A stretch of 64,000 nt of DNA from Methanofollis tationis (GTDB lineage Archaea > Halobacteriota > Methanomicrobia > Methanomicrobiales > Methanofollaceae), in NCBI RefSeq assembly GCF_013377755.1, contig NZ_JABXWR010000001.1:2057104-2121103 (forward strand), in the 5' to 3' direction. Position 1 is the stretch's first letter, and the number at the start of each line of letters is the position of its first letter. The notes under the pieces are model-generated. The model ran no database searches, was not told the origin of the DNA, and saw nothing but the letters and a program-made list of their open reading frames with translations. This document shows, in pieces, positions 57,792 through 64,000 of the stretch. The position numbers were made by a program, and so were the translations under genes.

Positions 57792-58762
57792 GGTATCAAC
57801 TCCTTATAGAGATTCACATGGAGGTCGGCCACCCTCCCGATGTCGAAACGATCGGTGAAGGGGCGCGATACGGCGGCGTGCCGCCTGATGACGGTTTCGT
57901 CCTCGACGACCGCCCCGGCCTCCTCAAGGTCGTCGAAGAAGAGGGCGGCGCCCTCGAAGTTCTCGACGAACTCCGGTATCCTGCGGGCGAGGACGGGGAC
58001 GCCGGTCGCCATCGATTCAAGGATGACCATCGGCAGGCCCTCGGCAAACGACGGCATGAAGAAAAGGTCGGCGCTGCAGTAGGCCGCCGTGATGTCCCTG
58101 ACAAATCCGGTGAAGATGACGTTCCTGCCGCACCCCTTCTTCTCCTCTTCGATCCGTCTGTAGTCCTTGGAGAAGGAGCCGTACGGGAACCCTCCCACCC
58201 AGACGAATGTGATGTCCGGGTGCTCCTTTGAAAGGGCGATGAAATCATAGATCCCTTTCCGCGGCGTCTGCTGCGCCACCGTGAGCACCACCATCTCCTC
58301 GTCGCCGATGCCGTGTTCCCTGCGGAATGCGGCGCGTTTTTCCGGGTCAGGCCTGAAGCGGTCCCGGTTTACGCCGTTTGGAATGAGGGTCACCGGCACA
58401 TCGGGCGCCATCTCGCGCACCTCCTGGTCGTTCGGGTCGGAGATCGTGATGATGTGGTCAAAGCCCCGGTAGATCCCTGGATAGAGGCGGTTCACCGTAT
58501 CAGAGAAGGCGAGGTTGCCGTTGTTGAGGCGGGGGGTGGAGTGGGCGGTGAGCACCTTGACGCCGCGGCTGTACTTCTTGTTCGCCAGGGCCAGGGGTCC
58601 GAAGGTGTGGTAGTGGACCACATCGTAATCGTAGCCGTGAGCGTTCCAGGCGAGGTCCAGGTCCGCGTTCTCGGCGAGTTTTCCGGCGAGCATCCGGGCC
58701 AGGGTGGCGCACCCGATATACTTGAAAAAAAGCATATCCTCGACGAAAAAGTTCACCTTCAT
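57788..58762 (-). CDS. Family 4 glycosyltransferase
   Basis: GT-B glycosyltransferase of 324 residues. The N-terminal domain has KYIGCATLARMLAGKLAE, and the donor-binding domain has VLTVAQQTPRKGIYDFI, AYCSADLFFMPSFAEGLPMV and ESMATGVPV, containing the EX7E motif. It is slightly shorter than the usual 360-400 residues. ATG 58762 overlaps the flavoprotein stop by four bases. Confidence 0.87.
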   Translation of the reverse strand: MKVNFFVEDMLFFKYIGCATLARMLAGKLAENADLDLAWNAHGYDYDVVHYHTFGPLALANKKYSRGVKVLTAHSTPRLNNGNLAFSDTVNRLYPGIYRGFDHIITISDPNDQEVREMAPDVPVTLIPNGVNRDRFRPDPEKRAAFRREHGIGDEEMVVLTVAQQTPRKGIYDFIALSKEHPDITFVWVGGFPYGSFSKDYRRIEEEKKGCGRNVIFTGFVRDITAAYCSADLFFMPSFAEGLPMVILESMATGVPVLARRIPEFVENFEGAALFFDDLEEAGAVVEDETVIRRHAAVSRPFTDRFDIGRVADLHVNLYKELIP

Positions 58763-60075
58763 CTTCTCTCTCCGAGATAGTCGAGGACGTGGCGGATGCA
58801 CCCGTCCATGTTCAGGTACTCGAACTCGGCGAAACGGCCCAGGAGGTCGATCCCGGTCCCCTCGACAAACTCTCTGATGACCCTGATGTTCTCCAGGTAG
58901 GCAAGGTCGTAGATGACGTAGGCGTATCGCTGCCGCTCGACTGCGGCGTAGACGACATCGTCGGGGGAGGCGATCACCTCCATCTTCATGAGCCCTTCGA
59001 CCGTGTGTTCGACGAGGGCGTCGTCGCTCATCTGTGCCGCCTCGTCGCCCTCCCGGTAGGTGATCTCGGCGAGGACCGAGGAGCACCCGGCAGGGGCGTT
59101 GCCGTCGCTGTAGCCCGAGGGAAACGAGATGCGGTTGAAGAGCCCGATCTCCTCCTGTGGGACGTACACCCAGGAATACGGCTTTGTCGCTCCCCTGATC
59201 CCGATGCAGACACAGGCGACCGCGTTGTATTTCAGCGCCGCACACGCCGCGGCCACCTCCGCCGGCACCTCTTCGAGGCAGGGGAGAAGGGCCTGCAGGG
59301 GAATGGTGGCGACGCACCGGTCGGCGACGATCTCTTCGTTCCCGTCGCCGATCACCCACTTGCCGTCCTCCCGCCGCCGCACCGAGCGGACGACGAAGCC
59401 GGTCCTGATCGCATCCTCGACCGGGGCGGCGATCGCCTGCACGAGCGCCTCGATCCCGCCGCTCTGCGGGTACGAGAAGACCGACTGGTGGGTGTAGCCC
59501 TCGGTTTCGATCCCGATCGCCGACCTGATCACGTCCTCGACCGGCGGCATCGGGACCCGCCCTTCCATCCAGTGCGCCGACATCTCTTCAGGCGGGAACT
59601 TCCAGATCTTCCGGTTGTACGGGATCATATAGCACCCGGCAATCCCCGCTCCAAAGGTGGCGACGATCCAGTCCCTGAAGTTTTCCGGCGGTGCAACAGC
59701 CCCTTTCTCGACCGCGATCAGGTTTTTGACGAACTCGTTGATGCAGAAGAAGAGATCCTCTTTTGGCAGGTCGGAAAGACCGTTTTCAAACGGGTATTTG
59801 ACATAGCGCCCCTTGTAGAAGATCTTGGTCAGACGGTCCCGCTCGGTGCGGTTCTCGCCGAGCACCTCCTTCATGAAGGAGAGCACGGCGGCGTCGCGGG
59901 AGAAGATGATGTGCGAACCGCCGGTGTCGAAGGTGAACCCCTCACTTCGTTTCGAGCGGCAGAGCCCGCCGTACTCGGGTTCCGCCTCCAGGACGACCAC
60001 GTTCTCCCCCCGCTCGTGCAAGCCCCGGGCAAGCGTCACCCCGGTCAGCCCGCCGCCCAGTATCGCCGTTTTCAC
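58759..60075 (-). CDS. FAD-dependent amine-oxidase-like protein
   Basis: Flavoprotein of 438 residues with the Rossmann dinucleotide motif AILGGGLTGVTLARGL, VLEAEPEYGGLC, FDTGGSHII and a C-terminal LLGRFAEFEYLNMDGCI. It is similar to protoporphyrinogen-oxidase/UDP-galactopyranose-mutase-like proteins in sugar clusters. As it heads a run with two glycosyltransferases, a role in sugar-nucleotide or lipid-linked sugar modification is plausible. The GTG start is at 60075. Confidence 0.82.
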   Translation of the reverse strand: MKTAILGGGLTGVTLARGLHERGENVVVLEAEPEYGGLCRSKRSEGFTFDTGGSHIIFSRDAAVLSFMKEVLGENRTERDRLTKIFYKGRYVKYPFENGLSDLPKEDLFFCINEFVKNLIAVEKGAVAPPENFRDWIVATFGAGIAGCYMIPYNRKIWKFPPEEMSAHWMEGRVPMPPVEDVIRSAIGIETEGYTHQSVFSYPQSGGIEALVQAIAAPVEDAIRTGFVVRSVRRREDGKWVIGDGNEEIVADRCVATIPLQALLPCLEEVPAEVAAACAALKYNAVACVCIGIRGATKPYSWVYVPQEEIGLFNRISFPSGYSDGNAPAGCSSVLAEITYREGDEAAQMSDDALVEHTVEGLMKMEVIASPDDVVYAAVERQRYAYVIYDLAYLENIRVIREFVEGTGIDLLGRFAEFEYLNMDGCIRHVLDYLGERR

Positions 60076-60173
60076 GGCATATAGGTGTGCGGTGAGTTCA
60101 TATATGGTTGATCATCCAGGGCCGCGGGCACCGGCTGACCGGAAAAACAGTGAAAAATAGGTGAAGGGACCGC

Positions 60174-60578
60174 TCACGAAGACCCGGCCGATTCCTTCGG
60201 ACCGGCTTCGGGCTTCGCGGGCCGCTCGGGCTTCACGTAGGTGATCTTCACCAGCACCCGCCCCTCGTGGACCGTGACCGCAGAGGAGTACTGCGTCTCC
60301 ATCGTGAGGCAGTGCACCGGGCAGACCTCCACGCAGCAGTTGCAGACGTGGCAGCGGAGCAGATCGATCTCCCAGGTCTTCTCCTCGCGCGAGACGCAGA
60401 TTGCGTCCGACGGGCACTTGCGCATGCACATCCCGCAGGAGATGCACTGCGACGGATCGATCGTCACGTGGCCCCGCGAGATCGGGGTGATCTTCGCGGG
60501 CTGTGCCGGGTAGCGGATGGTGGACGGTCCGTGGATGACCGATTTCAGCACCGTTTTTGCCATCTCAAAGTATGCCAT
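60174..60578 (-). CDS. echF: Ech hydrogenase ferredoxin-like subunit EchF
   Basis: Subunit of 134 residues with two [4Fe-4S] motifs (CISCGMCMRKCP and CHVCNCCVEVCP) that pass electrons between the hydrogenase and ferredoxin. It begins with an amphipathic AYFEMAKTVLKSV helix as in EchF/NuoI relatives. It is the last gene of the ech operon, seven bases after echE. Confidence 0.9.
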   Translation of the reverse strand: MAYFEMAKTVLKSVIHGPSTIRYPAQPAKITPISRGHVTIDPSQCISCGMCMRKCPSDAICVSREEKTWEIDLLRCHVCNCCVEVCPVHCLTMETQYSSAVTVHEGRVLVKITYVKPERPAKPEAGPKESAGSS

Positions 60579-60585
60579 TCTCAGA

Positions 60586-61665
60586 TCACCTCTCGCAGCA
60601 GCCGATGCACGGGTCGATCGAGAGCACGATGATCGGGACGTCGGCGAGTTCGCAGCCCGCGAGCATCTTCACCATCGGCGGGATGTTCGTGATCGTCGGG
60701 GTGCGCACCCGGTGTCGGACGAGGTTGCGCGTGCCGTTCCCCTTCACATAGTGGACCACCTCGCCGCGGGGCTGCTCGGCCCTGGCGAAGTACTCGCCGT
60801 CGGGCTTTCCGGTCACCTTCACCTCGATCGGGCCGTCCGGGATCTTCTGGATCGCCTCTTTGATGATATCGATCGAGGCGTGCATCTCCTTCGCCCGCAC
60901 AGCGCAGCGTGCATAGCAGTCGCAGCCGTCTTCGACCACCGGCGTGAAATGGAGGCGGTCATAGGCGGCGTAGCCGAGCATCCGGGCGTCTGAAGCGACC
61001 CCGCTCGCCCTGAGCACCGGGCCGACCGCCCCATCGGCATAGGCGTCCTCTTTTGAGAGGATGCCGACGTTCTTCAGCCTGGACTTCACCGAGGAATCGT
61101 TCAAAAAGACGTTCGTCATATCGGCGAGCTCTTTCCTGAACCCGTTCAGGCCGTTTGACATCTCGTCGAGTTTCTCGGCGTCGATGTCCCGGCGGACGCC
61201 GCCCACCTTGCAGCTTCCCTGGATCACCCGGCCGCCGGTGGTCGCCTCGAGGTCGTCCAGGATATACTCGCGCAGCCGCCAGGCGTCCATGAAGAGGTTC
61301 TCGAACCCCATGCCGTCGGCGAAAAGCCCGAGCCAGAGGAGGTGGGAATGGATCCTGGAGTACTCAGACCAGATCGTCCGGAGGTAGAGGGCGCGTTCGG
61401 GCACCTCCACGTTCATCACCGTCTCGACGCCCTGGCAGTAGGTGGCGCCGTGGATGAAACTGCAGATCCCGCAGATCCGTTCGGCGATATAGACGTATTC
61501 GGGAAACTCTCTCTTCTCGACCAGGGTTTCAAGACCGCGGTGGATATACCCGATGGAGGGCAGGGCCTCCTTTACCTTCTCGTCCTCGATGACGAGGTCG
61601 AGATGGATCGGTTCAGGAAGGACCGGGTGCTGTGGGCCAAAGGGCATGACTATTTCTTTTGACAT
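60586..61665 (-). CDS. echE: Ech hydrogenase large subunit EchE
   Basis: [NiFe] hydrogenase large subunit of 359 residues. The nickel-binding cysteines are present in RICGICSFIHG near the N-terminus and in DPCIGCCER at the C-terminus. The absence of a long tail after the second motif suggests that no C-terminal maturation cleavage is needed. The GGAG-type site and overlap with echD indicate coupling. Confidence 0.93.
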   Translation of the reverse strand: MSKEIVMPFGPQHPVLPEPIHLDLVIEDEKVKEALPSIGYIHRGLETLVEKREFPEYVYIAERICGICSFIHGATYCQGVETVMNVEVPERALYLRTIWSEYSRIHSHLLWLGLFADGMGFENLFMDAWRLREYILDDLEATTGGRVIQGSCKVGGVRRDIDAEKLDEMSNGLNGFRKELADMTNVFLNDSSVKSRLKNVGILSKEDAYADGAVGPVLRASGVASDARMLGYAAYDRLHFTPVVEDGCDCYARCAVRAKEMHASIDIIKEAIQKIPDGPIEVKVTGKPDGEYFARAEQPRGEVVHYVKGNGTRNLVRHRVRTPTITNIPPMVKMLAGCELADVPIIVLSIDPCIGCCER

Positions 61666-62027
61666 GTGACCTCCCCCCTGAAGGTGACGTTGCTGAACGG
61701 GTACTTTTTCGCCGTCTTCAGCAGGTTCCCCTTGTAATCGACGTTTATCCCGGTGACTTCGACCCCGAAAAAGTCGTGCATCTCGTTCTCGTAGATGAAC
61801 GCCCCCCAGTAGATCCCTGAGATGCTCGGGAGCGTCGTCCCGACCGGGACGGTGATGCGCAGGCTCTCGAAACGGTTGTCTTTGTCGAAACAGTAGGTTA
61901 TCTCGAAGGTATCTTCGATTTTTGTGCAGCTGACCTGGACCAGGCGGAAACCCCCCTCGCGGTATGTCCTGACCCGTGCAAGCAGGTCGCCCTGGTCGAT
62001 CGTCGTTATCGGTTCGTCTTCTATCAT
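61650..62027 (-). CDS. echD: Ech hydrogenase subunit EchD
   Basis: Subunit of 125 residues related to NuoC/30-kDa subunits, with SISGIYWGAFIYENEMHDFFGV as the conserved core. It docks the catalytic subunits. It overlaps echE by 16 bases and echC by four. Confidence 0.88.
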   Translation of the reverse strand: MIEDEPITTIDQGDLLARVRTYREGGFRLVQVSCTKIEDTFEITYCFDKDNRFESLRITVPVGTTLPSISGIYWGAFIYENEMHDFFGVEVTGINVDYKGNLLKTAKKYPFSNVTFRGEVTCQKK

Positions 62028-62467
62028 GCCGATCCCTCCTGTCCCTTCATTTTCGCTCGTTTTTCCTCAAGAATCCCGAGTGCCTTCACGATCCCGTCGA
62101 TGATCGACTCGGGGCGCGCGGCGCAGCCCGGCACATAGACGTCCACCGGGATCACCTCGTCGACGCCCCCGGCGATGTTGTAGCACTCCCTGAAGACGCC
62201 GCCCGTGGCAGCGCAGATGCCCACGGCGACGACGACTTTCGGGTCGGGCATCTGCTCGTAGATGTTTTTCACCACCTCACGGTTCATCTCGTTGACCCCG
62301 CCGGTGATCACGAAGACATCGGCGTGTTTCGGGTTGCCGGTGTTGATGATCCCGAATCGCTCCACGTCGTACAGCGGGGTGAGACAGGCAAGCACCTCGA
62401 TATCACAGCCATTGCAACTTGAGGCGTCATAATGGAGAAGCCATGGTGATTTTTTCAGATATGCCAT
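62024..62467 (-). CDS. echC: Ech hydrogenase small subunit EchC
   Basis: [NiFe] hydrogenase small subunit of 147 residues, the NuoB-like type. The proximal [4Fe-4S] ligands are visible in SSCNGCDIEVLA, VGICAATGG and VPGCAARPES. It starts five bases before the echB stop region. Confidence 0.93.
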   Translation of the reverse strand: MAYLKKSPWLLHYDASSCNGCDIEVLACLTPLYDVERFGIINTGNPKHADVFVITGGVNEMNREVVKNIYEQMPDPKVVVAVGICAATGGVFRECYNIAGGVDEVIPVDVYVPGCAARPESIIDGIVKALGILEEKRAKMKGQEGSA

Positions 62468-62471
62468 TGTT

Positions 62472-63332
62472 TCACACCCCCAGATAGAAGTAATAAAGGA
62501 CGACGAGGTTAAGGAACCCGAGTATTGCGGCAGAACCCCATCCGCTCTTCATGGTCATCTGCCACTTCATTCTCGAGAAGGTGTTGTCGATGAAGATCTC
62601 CAGAATGTAGGCGACAACGATGACGGCGAGCCCCAGCAGTGGGTTGAACCCGAAGAAGAGGTACACAATCCCGAGGAGCACCACCGTCTCGTACCAGTGG
62701 GCGATCTCGATCTTCGCCAGGGTCGCCCCGGAAAACTCCGTGGTCAATCCCTTCACCAGTTCCTGGTGGGCGTGGTGCGAGGTCGAGATGTCGAAGGGCG
62801 ATTTTCTCAGTTTGATCGTCAGCACCGTCAGGAAGCCCAGGAAGACGCCTGGCAGGTAGAGGATCACCGGCACCTGCGATGTGGCGATCGTCTCCACATA
62901 GAAGCTTCCGGTCACCAGATAGAGCCCGATTGCGGTGAGGATGATCATCGGCTCATAGGCCATCAGGGTGATCAGCTCCCGTTCGGCCCCGACATAGCTG
63001 TACGGCGAGTAGGCGGCGTATGCCCCGAGCACGATGAAGATGTGGGCCAGGGTAAAGGCGAAGATCAAGAGCAGCAGGTCCTCTCCGGCAAAGAAGAGGG
63101 CGCCTGTCACGGCCATGAAGACCAGGTACGAGAGGATGTAGAAGTTCTGCGAGGGGGTGACGGTGACGTCCTCCTTCTCGAAGAGCTTTGCCACGTCGTA
63201 GAAGGGCTGGAGGATCGGCGGACCGACCCTCCCCTGCATCCGTGCGGTGAGCTTCCGGTCGATCCCGGCGATCAGCCCGCCCAGGACCGGGGCGAGGATC
63301 AGGTAGACGATTGCCATGACGACCGAGGTCAC
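62472..63332 (-). CDS. echB: Ech hydrogenase membrane subunit EchB
   Basis: NuoH-like membrane protein of 286 residues with about eight helices. Conserved cytoplasmic loops are GLIAGIDRKLTARMQGRVGP, QPFYDVAKLFEKED and LVKGLTTEFSGATLA. It participates in coupling H2/ferredoxin chemistry to ion flow. The GTG start overlaps the echA stop. Confidence 0.92.
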   Translation of the reverse strand: MTSVVMAIVYLILAPVLGGLIAGIDRKLTARMQGRVGPPILQPFYDVAKLFEKEDVTVTPSQNFYILSYLVFMAVTGALFFAGEDLLLLIFAFTLAHIFIVLGAYAAYSPYSYVGAERELITLMAYEPMIILTAIGLYLVTGSFYVETIATSQVPVILYLPGVFLGFLTVLTIKLRKSPFDISTSHHAHQELVKGLTTEFSGATLAKIEIAHWYETVVLLGIVYLFFGFNPLLGLAVIVVAYILEIFIDNTFSRMKWQMTMKSGWGSAAILGFLNLVVLYYFYLGV

Positions 63333-64000
63333 AGGATCGCCCCCGCCAGGATCGCCCCTGCAAGCAGGATCAGCAGGATGCAGAGCGGGTTTGCCACGCG
63401 CAGGAGTCTGCCCTCGCCGAAGTACTCGGTGAAGTAGTAGTTCCGCGTTGTCATCGTCCGCTCAATGCCGGCAGAACCGGCAAACTTCAGGTCGGTCGTC
63501 ACCGGCCGTCCACACATGTATGCGGGCATCTTTTTTCCTCCCTTTGCGTAGAACGGGAGGGAGAAAGGCAGTATCAGCAGGAGCGAGATCATCAGGACCA
63601 TGATGATGATGTTGTCCTGCGCAAGCCGCGCCGTCTCGCCGAAGGTGCCGAGAAGATAGGGCTCGATGAGCCCTGATGAGATGAGCGGGAAGAAGAGTGC
63701 GGCGAGCACGGTCAGCGCCGTGAGGGTGGTGAGCACGACCCACTTCTGACGCGAGATCGTTCCCTCGATCTTCTCGCCGTACGGGGTGACCGAGATGATC
63801 TTGCCCATCCACTTCGACCAGAAGAAGACCGTCAAGGCACCGCCGAAGGCGAGGATGGTGACGAAGATCAGGCCGAAGGGTGCATCGATGAAGCCCTCAA
63901 TCGCCGCCCACTTCGATATGAGCATGCCGAACGGGGCGAGGAACATGCCGGCGATGCCGACGAACATCATGGCGGCAAGCCGCGGCATGCGGACGATGAG
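63329..64000 (-). CDS. echA: Ech hydrogenase ion-translocating subunit EchA (5' end beyond window)
   Basis: C-terminal part of a NuoL/MrpA-like antiporter subunit. About 224 residues are visible, with several hydrophobic helices (TLTALTVLAALFFPL, IIIMVLMISLLLILPF, PLCILLILLAGAILAG). The frame is open to the window edge; the full family length is about 640 residues. It completes echABCDEF order. Confidence 0.88.
   Translation of the reverse strand, partial: LIVRMPRLAAMMFVGIAGMFLAPFGMLISKWAAIEGFIDAPFGLIFVTILAFGGALTVFFWSKWMGKIISVTPYGEKIEGTISRQKWVVLTTLTALTVLAALFFPLISSGLIEPYLLGTFGETARLAQDNIIIMVLMISLLLILPFSLPFYAKGGKKMPAYMCGRPVTTDLKFAGSAGIERTMTTRNYYFTEYFGEGRLLRVANPLCILLILLAGAILAGAIL

Overview
The window comes from a hydrogenotrophic methanogenic archaeon, most likely of the order Methanomicrobiales. 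The evidence is the coenzyme F430 biosynthesis genes, methanogenesis marker proteins 9-like and 10, archaeal CoA and pterin genes, NMD3, wybutosine and archaeosine tRNA-modification genes, archaeal pilins and an Ech-type membrane hydrogenase. The high GC, the many ATGA/GTGA overlaps and the hgcA/hgcB pair fit a Methanofollis/Methanoculleus-like organism; the genus is inference.

Layout. 1-8.7 kb: a ferredoxin-nitroreductase, ilvE and the F430 genes cfbA-E-D-B (no cfbC), divergent from a marker-9-like/CitG-like/DUF447 operon, then two small genes. 8.8-10.5 kb: a mercury-methylation cluster, hgcC-hgcA-hgcB, in which hgcB lies in the same frame as hgcA behind a TGA and has no ordinary start codon. 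10.5-23.5 kb: an accessory island packed with toxin-antitoxin pairs (HicBA, RelBE, HepT-MntA, MNT-HEPN, YgiT-like, VapB), many orphaned, duplicated or broken, together with a candidate ATPase/DUF4276 defence module, two pilins, thiD and a GC-rich structured-RNA candidate. 23.6-34.5 kb: housekeeping genes, including an unbroken run of eleven minus-strand genes for tRNA modification, pterin, ribosome maturation, wybutosine, CoA and a divergent clamp-loader subunit. 34.5-41.8 kb: a gene of unknown function, an EVE-domain protein, tandem acyl-CoA synthetases, a second structured-RNA candidate and mmp10. 41.9-52.4 kb: two large divergently transcribed surface proteins and a seven-gene MoxR/DUF58/DUF4129 membrane operon. 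52.5-60.1 kb: a lipase, a lipoprotein, a GHMP-family enzyme, a DUF2148 protein, a radical-SAM protein and a small surface-glycan cluster. 60.2-64 kb: echF-E-D-C-B and the 3' part of echA.

How the genes connect. CfbA/B/D/E build F430, the nickel cofactor of methyl-coenzyme M reductase; Mmp10 methylates an arginine of that enzyme. Ech supplies low-potential ferredoxin for the first step of methanogenesis. Pantoate kinase, phosphopantothenate synthetase and CoaBC form the archaeal CoA pathway. HgcA and HgcB would give the capacity to make methylmercury if hgcB is still translated.

No tRNA, rRNA, CRISPR array, transposase or integrase was recognised.
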